Shown here one piece after another: positions 1 to 8,730 of a stretch of 64,000 nt of DNA. The stretch's first letter is position 1. Each line of letters starts with the position of its first letter. Made by a program: the position numbers and the translations under genes. The stretch is from Acidimicrobiales bacterium (GTDB lineage Bacteria > Actinomycetota > Acidimicrobiia > Acidimicrobiales > UBA8190), in assembly GCA_030040015.1 (NCBI GenBank), contig JASHUM010000079.1:1-64000 (forward strand), in the 5' to 3' direction. The notes beneath the pieces were generated by a model. That model worked only from the letters and a program-made list of their open reading frames with translations, ran no database searches and was not told the DNA's origin.

Positions 1-357
1 GTCGACGCCCTGGACGATCGCGTAGTTGTTGAACATGCCGCCGGTCGACGCGCAGACGCCCATGGAGATGACCCACTTGGGCTCCATCATCTGGTCGTAG
101 ACCTGGCGGAGCACGGGAGCCATCTTCTGCGACACCCGGCCGGCCACGATCATGAGGTCGGCCTGACGGGGCGAGGCGCGGAACACCTCCATGCCGAAGC
201 GACTCAGGTCGAAGTCAGCGGCCCCCACCGCCATCATCTCGATGGCGCAGCACGCCAAACCGAACGTTGCCGGCCACACGCTCATCCGCCGCGCCCACTT
301 GACCAGGTCCTCGAGTCGCCCGGTCAGGAAGTTGTGCGTGAGGTCTTCCAGGCCCAT
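1..357 (-). CDS. nuoB: NADH-quinone oxidoreductase subunit B (partial, C-terminus off window)
   Basis: NuoB carries the N2 iron-sulfur cluster of proton-pumping complex I. My minus-strand translation from the ATG at 357 gives about 119 residues with family-typical text: a [10 protein letters not shown] segment with the paired cysteines that bind N2, then [10 protein letters not shown] and [10 protein letters not shown]. The frame stays open to base 1, so the C-terminal part is missing and the gene is absent from the ORF track. A GAGGGGAG ribosome site precedes the ATG. It lies 12 bp after nuoA on the same strand, the usual nuoA-nuoB order, so this is the head of a nuo operon running off the left edge. 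Confidence 0.95.
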   Translation of the reverse strand, partial: MGLEDLTHNFLTGRLEDLVKWARRMSVWPATFGLACCAIEMMAVGAADFDLSRFGMEVFRASPRQADLMIVAGRVSQKMAPVLRQVYDQMMEPKWVISMGVCASTGGMFNNYAIVQGVD

Positions 358-369
358 GGCCGGCTCCCC

Positions 370-825
370 TCAGGCGGCCTGCCCGGTCGGAGGCCCGGCG
401 TCGGGCCCGACACGGGTGACGGTGGAGTCCGTGGTGCGAGACGACAGCGCCACCCGCAGCCGCTTGGCCGGTCCCCAGTCGATGGCGCCGTTGCTCACCA
501 AGTAGAGGAAGGAGATGAAGACGATGGCGGCGAAGACGATCACCTCCACCAACCCGAAGGCGCCGAGCTGGCGATAGGTGACGGCCCAGGGATAGAGGAA
601 CACGATCTCGATGTCGAAGATGATGAAGATCATCGCCACCAAGTAGAAGCGCACCGGGAAGCGCTGGGGCGGGTCGTAGTCGGGAACGATGCCCGACTCG
701 TAGGGCGCGACCTTGGCTGCCGTCGGCCGCTTGCGGGGAGCGAGCAACGACGAGGCGACGAAGGACAGTGCCGCGAAGACGGTGCTCAAGCCGAGCAGGA
801 GCGCAATCGGCAGGTACTGGTCCAT
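370..825 (-). CDS. nuoA: NADH-quinone oxidoreductase subunit A
   Basis: Small membrane subunit of complex I at the quinone-chamber side of the membrane domain. The 151-residue product has three hydrophobic helices (about residues 5-27, 62-84 and 91-112) and the family signatures YESGIVP and [13 protein letters not shown] chose the ATG at 825 (MDQYLPIA) because the longer track ORF adds 14 residues of non-conserved charged sequence. It is the first gene of the nuo operon and is divergent from the flavoprotein gene that begins 60 bp away. The polar C-terminal extension after about residue 112 is longer than in most NuoA proteins. Confidence 0.95.
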   Translation of the reverse strand: MDQYLPIALLLGLSTVFAALSFVASSLLAPRKRPTAAKVAPYESGIVPDYDPPQRFPVRFYLVAMIFIIFDIEIVFLYPWAVTYRQLGAFGLVEVIVFAAIVFISFLYLVSNGAIDWGPAKRLRVALSSRTTDSTVTRVGPDAGPPTGQAA

Positions 826-873
826 GACCGTGCCCGGTCTACCACGGGCTCGTTCTCGCACGCACATTGGGCC

Positions 874-879
874 TACGAT
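874..879 (+). promoter_or_regulatory. Putative -10 element of a leaderless promoter
   Basis: TACGAT lies 6 bp before the GTG at 886. With usual -10 to start-site spacing, transcription would begin at or next to the start codon, giving a leaderless mRNA as is common in Actinobacteria. No ribosome site precedes this GTG. The -35 region is weak. Confidence 0.4.
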
Positions 880-885
880 CGACCC

Positions 886-2220
886 GTGGCCCCCCAGACG
901 AAGACCTCCTCACGCCCTCGACGGGCGGCCGCCGGCGACGACGCCGTCCACGACGTCCTGGTCGTGGGCGCCGGCCCGGCCGGCTCGGCCTGCGCGTACT
1001 GGCTGGCCGACGCCGGGTGGGACGTGGTGGTGGTGGAGAAGAAACAGTTCCCCCGGGAGAAGACGTGCGGTGACGGGCTGACCCCCCGCTCGGTGCGTCA
1101 GCTCACCGACATGGGCCTGGCCGGTGCACTGGCCGGTGCGCATCGCTACCGGGGCCTGCGCTCGTGTGCCTACGGCATGACGATGGAGCTGGCCTGGCCG
1201 CTGCACCCGTCGTTCCCGAACGTGGGGTACGTGATCACCCGCCACGACCTCGACCAGATGGTGGCGGAGCGGGCGGCCAAAGCCGGCGCCCAGCTCCTGC
1301 AGGGCACCGAGGCCGCCGAACCGCTCCTGGCCCAAGCCCCGGCCCCGGGGCGCAACGGTCCCGAGCGCCTGCCCGACTGCATGGGCGCGCTGGTCGTGGA
1401 CCGTGCCACCAAGACCACCAGGCACATCCGGGCCAAGTACGTGGTGGTGGCCGACGGCGCCAACTCCCGCTTCGGCCGGGCGCTCGGCGCCGAGCGGGAC
1501 CGCGACCACCCGCTCGGCATGGCGTTGCGCGGCTACTTCCGTTCGCCGCGACACGACGACGAGTTCATCGAGTCCCACCTCGACATCCGCGACGCCGAGG
1601 GGACCGTGGTCCCCGGGTACGGGTGGATCTTCCCCCTGGGCGACGGCCGGGTGAACGTCGGAGTGGGACTGCTCTCCACCGACGGCAGGCACAAAGGGGT
1701 GAACACCACCACCCTCATGCACGCCTTCTTGGACTGGGCGCCGAAGTCCTGGGGCCTCTCTCCCGCCGGCGCCCTCGCCCCGCCCACCGGGGGGAAGCTC
1801 CCCATGGGGCTCTCCGTCGCCCCCCGGGTGGGCGCCACCACCCTCGCCATCGGCGATGCCGCCGGCGCCATCAACCCCTTCAACGGGGAGGGCATCGCCT
1901 ACGGGTACGAGACGGGCCGTCTCGCCGCCGCCTGTCTGGGCCGGGCCCTGTCGGGCGAGGGGACGGCCGCCCTCGACGACTACGAGCGCCAGCTCCAGGA
2001 CGCCTTCGGCCTCTACTACCAGGTCGCCCGCGACTTCGTGCGCATGATCAGCCACCCCAAGGTCATGGAGGTGTGCGTGCGCACCGGCATGCACTCCGAG
2101 GGCATCATGGGTGTGTTGCTCAAGATCATGGGGAACTTGCTGCGCCCCGACGAGCAGGGGGTGGCCGAGGTGGCCTACAAGGCGCTGGCCGCCGCGGCTC
2201 GAACCGTCCCCGGCTGGTGA
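886..2220 (+). CDS. Geranylgeranyl reductase family FAD oxidoreductase (MenJ-like)
   Basis: FAD-dependent reductase of the family that saturates isoprenoid chains. The 444-residue protein begins with a Rossmann FAD site (VLVVGAGPAGSACA), then a GGR-type CGDGLTPRSV segment, and later a second FAD motif (GDAAGAINPFNGEGIA). In mycobacteria a homologue, MenJ, reduces one isoprene unit of menaquinone. The position beside nuoA, whose complex uses a quinone, makes menaquinone modification a reasonable inference, but archaeol-type or carotenoid substrates are not excluded. Start GTG 886 chosen because translation upstream in the track ORF is antisense shadow of nuoA. It ends 1 bp before the convergent hemL stop. 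Confidence 0.85.
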   Translation: MAPQTKTSSRPRRAAAGDDAVHDVLVVGAGPAGSACAYWLADAGWDVVVVEKKQFPREKTCGDGLTPRSVRQLTDMGLAGALAGAHRYRGLRSCAYGMTMELAWPLHPSFPNVGYVITRHDLDQMVAERAAKAGAQLLQGTEAAEPLLAQAPAPGRNGPERLPDCMGALVVDRATKTTRHIRAKYVVVADGANSRFGRALGAERDRDHPLGMALRGYFRSPRHDDEFIESHLDIRDAEGTVVPGYGWIFPLGDGRVNVGVGLLSTDGRHKGVNTTTLMHAFLDWAPKSWGLSPAGALAPPTGGKLPMGLSVAPRVGATTLAIGDAAGAINPFNGEGIAYGYETGRLAAACLGRALSGEGTAALDDYERQLQDAFGLYYQVARDFVRMISHPKVMEVCVRTGMHSEGIMGVLLKIMGNLLRPDEQGVAEVAYKALAAAARTVPGW

Positions 2221-2221
2221 C

Positions 2222-3520
2222 TCACCGGGTCGGCGCGCCGGCGGCGACCACCTCGGTGGCTGCCTCCCCGGCGAGCTCGACGACGGCCTCGAGCACTGCG
2301 TCGTCGTGGGCCATGCCCGGGAACAACACTTCGTAGGCGCCCGGCGCCAGGGCTACTCCCCGGGCCAGCATGGCGCCGAAGAAGGCGGGGTAGCACCCGG
2401 CCTCCACCGCCAGCCGGGCCGATGCGTGGTCGACCACATCGGTGTCGGAGAGGAAGAGGCCCACGAGCGGGCCTACAGCAGGCACCCGGGCCGGCAACCC
2501 GACGGCGCGCAGCGCCCCCTCGAGGGCCGGGGCGAATCGCCCCACGCGCGCCTCCAGCTCGTCGTAGGCGTCCGTCGTCATGTGCTCGAGCACGGCCCGC
2601 CCCGCCGCCGTCGACAGCGGGTTCCCCGACAAGGTGCCGGCCTGGTAGACGGGACCGGCCGGCGCCAGCACGGCCAGCACCTCGGCCGGGCCTCCGAAGG
2701 CGCCCACCGGGAGCCCGCCGCCGATGACCTTGCCGAAGCACCACAGGTCGGGCGTCACCTCGTAACGGGCGGCGGCGCCTCCGGGGCCGAGACGGAAGCC
2801 GGTGATCACCTCGTCGAAGACGAGCAGCGCCCCGTGCTCGTCGCACGCCCGGCGGAGCCCGGACAGGAAACCTGGGGCGGGTGGGACCAGGCCCATGTTG
2901 GCCGCCACCGGCTCGACCACCACGCACGCGACCGAGTCGTCCAGCTCGGGGACCACGTTGTAGGGCACCACCACGGTGTCGGCCACCGCCGAGGTCGGCA
3001 CCCCGGCCGACCCGGGGAGACCGAGCGTGGCCACGCCGCTGCCGCCGCCGGCCAGAAGGGCATCGGCGTGCCCGTGGTAGCAGCCGTCGAACTTCACCAC
3101 CCGGTCGCGCCCGGTGTAGCCGCGCGCCACTCGGAGCGCGCTCATCACCGCCTCGGTCCCCGAGGACACCAACCGCACCTGGTCGCATCCGACGACCCGC
3201 TCGGTGATGGCCTCGGCCAGGAGGACCTCCCCGGGCGTGGGCGCCCCGAAGCTCGTCCCGGCGCCGAGCGCCGCCGACAACGCCCCCTCCACCACCGGGT
3301 GGGCGTGGCCCAAGATGAGCGCCCCGTAGGACTGGACCATGTCGATGTAGCGGCGCCCGTCCACGTCCCAGACGTATGGCCCCACGCCCCGCACCACCGT
3401 GTAGGGAGTGCCGCCCACAGCGGTGAAGGCGCGCACCGGGGAGTCGACGCCCCCGGGGATGACGCGCCGGGCCCGGGCGAACCAGGCGGCGTTGCCCTCG
3501 CCGGGCGCGGCGCCCGTCAC
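2222..3520 (-). CDS. hemL: Glutamate-1-semialdehyde 2,1-aminomutase
   Basis: PLP enzyme that converts glutamate-1-semialdehyde to 5-aminolevulinate, the last step of the C5 route to tetrapyrroles. The 432-residue product shows the N-terminal IPGGVDSPVRAF signature, SSGTEAVMSALRVAR, and the PLP-lysine region CFGKVIGGGLPVGAFGG. GTG 3520 is the start: it overlaps the hemB stop as GTGA, so translation is probably coupled. The much longer track ORF upstream is shadow of hemB. Last gene of the heme run in this window, convergent with the flavoprotein gene. Confidence 0.95.
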   Translation of the reverse strand: MTGAAPGEGNAAWFARARRVIPGGVDSPVRAFTAVGGTPYTVVRGVGPYVWDVDGRRYIDMVQSYGALILGHAHPVVEGALSAALGAGTSFGAPTPGEVLLAEAITERVVGCDQVRLVSSGTEAVMSALRVARGYTGRDRVVKFDGCYHGHADALLAGGGSGVATLGLPGSAGVPTSAVADTVVVPYNVVPELDDSVACVVVEPVAANMGLVPPAPGFLSGLRRACDEHGALLVFDEVITGFRLGPGGAAARYEVTPDLWCFGKVIGGGLPVGAFGGPAEVLAVLAPAGPVYQAGTLSGNPLSTAAGRAVLEHMTTDAYDELEARVGRFAPALEGALRAVGLPARVPAVGPLVGLFLSDTDVVDHASARLAVEAGCYPAFFGAMLARGVALAPGAYEVLFPGMAHDDAVLEAVVELAGEAATEVVAAGAPTR

Positions 3521-4530
3521 CCGCCGAGCAACCGGGCCAGCTCGGCGGCGCCGTAGGTGAGGACCGCCGTCGCCCCGGCTCGCTTGATGGCGGTGACGTG
3601 CTCGAGCAGCACGGCGTCCCCGTCGATCCAGCCGCGCTCTGCGGCCGCCTTCACCATGGAGTACTCCCCGCTCACGTGGTACGCGGTCACCGGGACGTCG
3701 ACCGCGCGGGCCACGTCGGCCACCACGTCGAGATAGGCGAGCGCCGGCTTCACCATGACCATGTCGGCGCCTTCGGCCACGTCCAGGGCGACCTCGGCCA
3801 GTGCCTCGCGGCGGTTGCGAGGATCCTGCTGGTACCCGCGCCGGTCGCCGCCGGCGGCGATGGTCACGTCCACCGCGTCGCGGAACGGCCCGTACAGGGC
3901 CGAGGCGTACTTGGCCGCGTAGGCCAGGATGGCCACCTCCTCGTGGCCGGCCTGGTCGAGCGCGCTGCGGATGGCCCCCACCTGGCCGTCCATCATCCCG
4001 CTCGGCGCCACCACGTCGGCGCCGGCGTCGGCTTGTGCGGTGGCCACCGCGCCGTAGCGCTCCAGGGTGGCGTCGTTGTCGACCGTGCCGTCGGGGCGAA
4101 GCACGCCGCAGTGCCCGTGGTCGGTGTACTCGTCGAGGCACAGGTCGCAGATGAGGACCATGGCGTCTCCGAGCGACGACCGCAGCTCGCGCAGCGCCAC
4201 CTGCACAACGCCGTCGGGGTCCCACGCCCCCGAGCCCTCGGCGTCCTTGGTGTCGGGCACACCGAAGAGGACGAGGGCGGGGATGCCCAGCGACGCCAGG
4301 TGCTTGGCTTCGTCGACGAGCGACGCCACGGTGTGCTGCACGTGGCCGGGCATGGACCCGATGGGGACGGGCTCGTCGATGCCCTGGCGCACGAAGACCG
4401 GGGCGACCAGGTCGTCGGGCGAGAGAGTGGTCTCGGCCACCAGCCGTCGCATCGTCGCCGTGCGTCGCAGCCGGCGCATGCGGCGGACCGGGAACCGAGC
4501 CGCCGCCCCTTCCGGGGGCTGGCGTTCCAT
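3517..4530 (-). CDS. hemB: Delta-aminolevulinic acid dehydratase (porphobilinogen synthase)
   Basis: Condenses two 5-aminolevulinate molecules to porphobilinogen. The 337-residue protein has the zinc-type cysteine motif CDLCLDEYTDHGHCG, the substrate-binding YAAKYASALYGPFRDA and the Schiff-base lysine region MVMVKPALAYLD, so it looks fully active and zinc-dependent. ATG 4530 gives the family-typical N-terminus ending in RRLRRTATMRRLVAET. It overlaps hemL by 4 bp and begins 20 bp after the GH5 gene stop, so it probably depends on transcription through that inserted gene or on a promoter inside it. Confidence 0.95.
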   Translation of the reverse strand: MERQPPEGAAARFPVRRMRRLRRTATMRRLVAETTLSPDDLVAPVFVRQGIDEPVPIGSMPGHVQHTVASLVDEAKHLASLGIPALVLFGVPDTKDAEGSGAWDPDGVVQVALRELRSSLGDAMVLICDLCLDEYTDHGHCGVLRPDGTVDNDATLERYGAVATAQADAGADVVAPSGMMDGQVGAIRSALDQAGHEEVAILAYAAKYASALYGPFRDAVDVTIAAGGDRRGYQQDPRNRREALAEVALDVAEGADMVMVKPALAYLDVVADVARAVDVPVTAYHVSGEYSMVKAAAERGWIDGDAVLLEHVTAIKRAGATAVLTYGAAELARLLGG

Positions 4531-4550
4531 GGACGAATCGTACCGGCGCC

Positions 4551-6302
4551 TCAGCAACTGCCCGGCGGGCCCACCTCGAGCGTGGCGCTGTTCGACGTGG
4601 GGTCGCTCAAGAGGAGCTTGTCGGTCCCCTGCCCGCTCACGTGCACGCCGGTCGACGCCACGCAGTACCCGTCGGGGTACACGTCGTAGAAGGCGTTGAT
4701 GGGGACGAAGACGATGGTGGGCGCGGCGATGGAGGGGTTGGGCGTGAAGGAGAAGCTGAACAGGCGGGTGGTGGGGTCGTAGGAGATGGACGTGGGTGTG
4801 CCGGCGACGGCCTGGGCATAGGGCTGGACCAACACCGACGCCTTGGTCGGGTCGATCACGTCCTGGCCCGCCGGGTTCGTGGTCACCAGCGCCTCGGTGG
4901 ACCCGCCGGTGGGGTCCTCGTAGAGCTTCCACTGCCAGTAGGTCCACCCGAGCAGGTTGGCGTTGGCCAGGTCGGTGACCCGGGTCAGGTCGGTGACGTC
5001 CTGGCCGGCGCCGAACTCGCTCATGAACCACGCCGGGCCGCCCGGCTGCTCGCTGGTGGCCGCCGATTTGCGCGCCGCGGCTTCTTGCTCCATCACCAGC
5101 TGTTCGGGCACCGAGCACAACGGGGAGTTGTAGAAGTCGTAGTAGGCCTCGGCCGCACTGGCCAGGCAGTAGTCGTGGAAGTCGAGCACGAGGTTGGGAT
5201 AGGGCATGGGGCCGATCCAGTTGACCGCCCCGTAGTCGTTGGCCACGTCGGGCTCGTAGAAGACGAGATGGTTGGGATCGCCGCTCTCGATGGCGCCTAT
5301 GGCGCCCACTCCCGGGTCGGTGGGAGGGCAGAGAACGGGGAGGTGGGTCTCGGACTGCTCGCCGGGTGACCGGGTGCCGGTGTAGAAGCACTCGAGCTGC
5401 GAGTCGAACAGGGCGTTGCCCACCAGGGTGGCGATGTCGGTCGAGAACGGCTCGTTGAACACGTCGTAGCCGATGACGCCGGGGTCGTCGGACAGGTACG
5501 AGGCGACCTGGTGCCACACCAGGTCGAAGTTCTGCTGCAGCCCGCCCACGACGTCGTTGGCCCAGAAGTGGTCGTAGGCCACACCGACGGCCGGTGTGAA
5601 GTAGTTGGCCGACCAGTCCCCGGTGTTGGTGGCGGGGATGCCGTCGGTGCACACCGCCCAGTCGGGCGCGCCTTCACCGGCGAACTCCTCGTTGTAGACG
5701 TCCTGGTGCATGTCGACCAGCGAGTAGATCCCGTAGCTGGCCAACAGGTCGACGGTGGCCTTCACTCCGGCCAGGTACTGGTCCAGCGTCGACGGGCTGT
5801 ACTGGCCGTCGCTGCCACCAGGGCCCGCCGTGCCGTCGCCTTGGACCAGGCCTTCGGTGCAGATGCCGGGGTCGTTCACGTCCCCGGCCACCGGACCGGG
5901 CTCGAGCCCCTTCCAGATGATGCCGAGGCGCACGATGTCGAAGCCGAGGCTGGCCATCTCCGAGGCGTCGGCAGCGGTCAGGCAGTTCGGTGCGGGTGTT
6001 CCTCCGTCGAGAGCCGGGTCGCACAACGACGGGTCGGCGGTGAACTCGAAGGGTGCCACTTTGAACACGGCGTTCACGCCGTGGAGGATGAGGTCACGCC
6101 CGTAGCTGTCGCGCAGGAACCCTCCGGCGTCGCCGGGGGCGGTGACGCATCCCGACACGGTGTCGAGCGAGGAAGGGTGGGCGGCGCACCACGACACCGG
6201 CGTGGACGCCGCGCTGGTGGCGGAGCCCGAGGTGACGACGACCAGAGCCGGGGCCACGAAGGCCAGCACCACGATCGTCATCCGCCCAGCCATCGCGCTC
6301 AT
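4551..6302 (-). CDS. Secreted glycoside hydrolase family 5 protein (endoglycoceramidase-like)
   Basis: Secreted glycosidase of 583 residues. A signal peptide (about residues 1-32, hydrophobic core then ATSAAS) is followed by a TIM-barrel-type catalytic domain. GH5 landmarks are visible: VRLGIIWKGLEP, LVDMHQDVYNEEF, the acid/base Glu in YDVFNEPF and the probable nucleophile Glu in FMSEFGAGQD. Length and the MHQD segment resemble endoglycoceramidase-like GH5 enzymes; the substrate cannot be told from sequence. The last 100 residues or so form a beta-rich C-terminal domain. It sits on the heme-operon strand between cobA-hemD (48 bp gap) and hemB (20 bp gap), an odd place for an extracellular enzyme. 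Confidence 0.85.
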   Translation of the reverse strand: MSAMAGRMTIVVLAFVAPALVVVTSGSATSAASTPVSWCAAHPSSLDTVSGCVTAPGDAGGFLRDSYGRDLILHGVNAVFKVAPFEFTADPSLCDPALDGGTPAPNCLTAADASEMASLGFDIVRLGIIWKGLEPGPVAGDVNDPGICTEGLVQGDGTAGPGGSDGQYSPSTLDQYLAGVKATVDLLASYGIYSLVDMHQDVYNEEFAGEGAPDWAVCTDGIPATNTGDWSANYFTPAVGVAYDHFWANDVVGGLQQNFDLVWHQVASYLSDDPGVIGYDVFNEPFSTDIATLVGNALFDSQLECFYTGTRSPGEQSETHLPVLCPPTDPGVGAIGAIESGDPNHLVFYEPDVANDYGAVNWIGPMPYPNLVLDFHDYCLASAAEAYYDFYNSPLCSVPEQLVMEQEAAARKSAATSEQPGGPAWFMSEFGAGQDVTDLTRVTDLANANLLGWTYWQWKLYEDPTGGSTEALVTTNPAGQDVIDPTKASVLVQPYAQAVAGTPTSISYDPTTRLFSFSFTPNPSIAAPTIVFVPINAFYDVYPDGYCVASTGVHVSGQGTDKLLLSDPTSNSATLEVGPPGSC

Positions 6303-6350
6303 CTTCCGCCGCCCTGTGGTACTCGCCGTGCCGGAAGAACCCCGCGCATT

Positions 6351-7820
6351 CTACGGGGCGCCTCGCTCTGCGATCAGGGCCCGGACCAGCCCCTCGACGC
6401 TTTGGTCGGCGGACACCACCGTCACCTCCAGGCCGGCACGTCGGGCTGCCTCGGCGGTGACCGGGCCGATGCACGCCACCACCGGGGGCACCGGTCGCTC
6501 CCCGGCCGCCGCCAGGTAGGCGCGCACGGTGGACGGAGAGGTGAAGGTGACCACGTCCGCCCCCGACGCCTCGTCCAGCGCGTCCGCCGGCAACCGGGCA
6601 CCGGTGTCCACGGTCCGGTAGGCGACCACCTCCTCCACCGTCCATCCCCTCTCCTCGAGTCCCTCGACCAGGGTGGGGCGCGCCTCTTCGGCCCTCGGGT
6701 AGAGCACGGCGCGTCCTCTGCGGCCTGGCGCTGCAGCGGGCATCGAGCGCACCAGGCCGTCTGCGGTGGCCGGCTCGGCCACCACGTCGACGACGAGACG
6801 GCGCTCTCTCAGCGCTGCCGCCGTCGCCGGTCCCACCGCGGCCAGGCGCACCCCGGCCAGGGCCCGCACGTCGGGGAGCGAGTCGAGGGCGCGGCCGACA
6901 CCGGTCGCCGACGTGAACACGAGCCAGTCGAACTCCCCCACCCGGGCCATGGCACGCCGCAGGGCCGCACCGCTGTCGGCAGGGGCGTCGGTCTCGACGA
7001 CCGGGAGCAGCTGCACGGTGGCGCCGGCTGCTTCGAGGGCCGCGGCCAGTCCGCCGGCGCGCCCCGGCTCCCGGGTCACCACCACCGACGTGCCCACGAG
7101 CGGGCCGGGCGTGAACCACGCCAGGTCGAGGCCGGCCACGGCGCCCACCACGACGGTGGCGGGTGACCCGAGCCCGACGCCCTCGAGCTCGCAGAGCACG
7201 GTGCGGGCCACGCGCTGTCCGGCGGTCGTTCCTCGCTGGACGACGACGACGGGCGTGTCGGGCGCCCGCCCACCCGCCATCAGCCGCGCTGCGATCTCGC
7301 CGCGGTGCTCCATGCCCATGAGGATCACGAGGGTGCCGCCCACGGCGGCCAGGGCCTTCCAGTCCACGCCCTCGGTGGCGTCGTCACCGACGTGCCCGGT
7401 GACGACCGTGACCGACGTGGACAGTCCCCGGTGGGTGACGGGAACGCCGGCGTAGGCGGGGACGGCGGCGGCGGCGCTGACGCCGGGCACGACCTCGAAC
7501 GGCACGCCGGCCTCGGCGAGGGCCTTGGCCTCCTCCCCGCCGCGTCCGAACACGAAGGGATCGCCACCCTTGAGGCGCACCACCGTCCGCCCGGCCCTGC
7601 CGTGCTCGACGAGCAACGCGTTCACCTCGTCCTGACGGCGAGGACGGCCCGGGCGCTTGCCGGCGTCGATGACGAGGGCACCGCCGGGCACAAGGGCCAG
7701 GAGCGACATCGGCACGAGACGGTCGTGGACGACCACGTCCGCCCGGCCGAGCAACTCGGCGCCCCGGCGGGTGAGCAACCCGGGGTCGCCGGGCCCGGCA
7801 CCGACCAGGTACACGGTCAC
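6351..7820 (-). CDS. hemD: Uroporphyrinogen-III C-methyltransferase / uroporphyrinogen-III synthase fusion
   Basis: Two-domain tetrapyrrole enzyme of 489 residues. Residues 1-240 are the CobA/SUMT domain, with VYLVGAGPGDPGLLT and VVRLKGGDPFVFGRGGEE; it uses SAM to methylate uroporphyrinogen III towards siroheme and cobalamin. Residues from about 250 are the HemD domain, which cyclises hydroxymethylbilane to uroporphyrinogen III (VFTSATGVGRAL, VTFTSPSTVRAYL). Such fusions are common in actinobacterial hemACD operons. Start GTG 7820 overlaps the hemC stop as GTGA. This is a branch point: one protein makes uroporphyrinogen III and can divert it from heme. Confidence 0.93.
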   Translation of the reverse strand: MTVYLVGAGPGDPGLLTRRGAELLGRADVVVHDRLVPMSLLALVPGGALVIDAGKRPGRPRRQDEVNALLVEHGRAGRTVVRLKGGDPFVFGRGGEEAKALAEAGVPFEVVPGVSAAAAVPAYAGVPVTHRGLSTSVTVVTGHVGDDATEGVDWKALAAVGGTLVILMGMEHRGEIAARLMAGGRAPDTPVVVVQRGTTAGQRVARTVLCELEGVGLGSPATVVVGAVAGLDLAWFTPGPLVGTSVVVTREPGRAGGLAAALEAAGATVQLLPVVETDAPADSGAALRRAMARVGEFDWLVFTSATGVGRALDSLPDVRALAGVRLAAVGPATAAALRERRLVVDVVAEPATADGLVRSMPAAAPGRRGRAVLYPRAEEARPTLVEGLEERGWTVEEVVAYRTVDTGARLPADALDEASGADVVTFTSPSTVRAYLAAAGERPVPPVVACIGPVTAEAARRAGLEVTVVSADQSVEGLVRALIAERGAP

Positions 7821-8725
7821 GGGACGAGCTCCACCAGCGCACGCCCACCGAGGTCGTCGAGCAGCCGGGCGGCGAGCGACGCGCCGAGCGCCCCGGCGTC
7901 ACGGCCTTGCGCGCTGTCGCGCAGCAGGACATGTCCGTCCGCCGAGGCCAGGATGGCGTCGAGGCGCAACGTCCCGTCGTCGTCGTCGAAGCGAGCCAGC
8001 GCGCCGAGCGGCAGCGTGCACCCTCCGCCCAGCGCGGCCAGGAAGGACCGCTCGGCGTCGAGGGCCCGGTGGGCGCCGGGGTCGTCGACGGCATCGAGCC
8101 ACGCCAGCAGCTCGTCGTCGTCGGCCCGGCACTCGACCGCCAATGCGCCCTGGCCCACCTGGGGAAGCATGTCGCGGGGATCGAGCACGTCGTCGGCCTC
8201 GCCCTGCAGCCCCAGGCGCTCGAGGGCGGCAAAGGACACCACCCCGGCCCCGACGGAGCGCGACTTGTCGATGCGGGTGCGCATGTTGCCGCGCAGCTCG
8301 GTGAACGTGAGGTCGGGTCGCAGCCAGGCCAGCTGGGCCCGGCGCCGAGCCGAGCCGGTGGCCACGCACGCCCCGCTCGGCAAGCCGGCCAGCGAGCTCC
8401 CCACCAACGCGTCCCGGGGATCGGCACGCTCGGGGACGCTGGCGAGCACCAGTCCCGGGGGCGTCTGTGCGGGCAGGTCCTTCGCCGAGTGCACGGCCAG
8501 ATCGGCCCGGCCCTCGAGCACGGACCGCTGAACCTCCTTGACGAAGGCCCCCTGGCCGCCGATCCGGTCGATGGGGACGTCGCGGGCTTCGTCCCCGGCG
8601 GTGCGCACGATCACCAGCTCAGGGGTCGACCCGGCCACCTCCGCCAGGCGGCGGGCGACACCGTCGGCTTGTGTGCGGGCCAACGGTGAGCCACGAGTGG
8701 CCAGGCGCACGTGACGGGCGCCCAC
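7817..8725 (-). CDS. hemC: Porphobilinogen deaminase (hydroxymethylbilane synthase)
   Basis: Polymerises four porphobilinogens to hydroxymethylbilane. The 302-residue product has RLATRGSPLARTQAD at the N-terminus, AVHSAKDLPAQTPPG, the arginine-rich GSARRRAQL, and the dipyrromethane-cofactor cysteine in LGGGCTLPLGA. GTG 8725 is favoured because it lies 5 bp past the hemA stop; an in-frame GTG at 8710 is an alternative. The 678-residue track ORF is hemC joined to hemA shadow. Confidence 0.95.
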   Translation of the reverse strand: MGARHVRLATRGSPLARTQADGVARRLAEVAGSTPELVIVRTAGDEARDVPIDRIGGQGAFVKEVQRSVLEGRADLAVHSAKDLPAQTPPGLVLASVPERADPRDALVGSSLAGLPSGACVATGSARRRAQLAWLRPDLTFTELRGNMRTRIDKSRSVGAGVVSFAALERLGLQGEADDVLDPRDMLPQVGQGALAVECRADDDELLAWLDAVDDPGAHRALDAERSFLAALGGGCTLPLGALARFDDDDGTLRLDAILASADGHVLLRDSAQGRDAGALGASLAARLLDDLGGRALVELVP

Positions 8726-8730
8726 GGCGC

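Noticed and set aside
2175-4225. Long track ORFs joined to hemL, hemB, hemC, rex and the glycosyltransferase
   Set aside because: The upstream halves are Arg/Gly/Pro-rich antisense or shifted shadows of the neighbouring real genes; true starts are set by stop/start overlaps and conserved N-termini.
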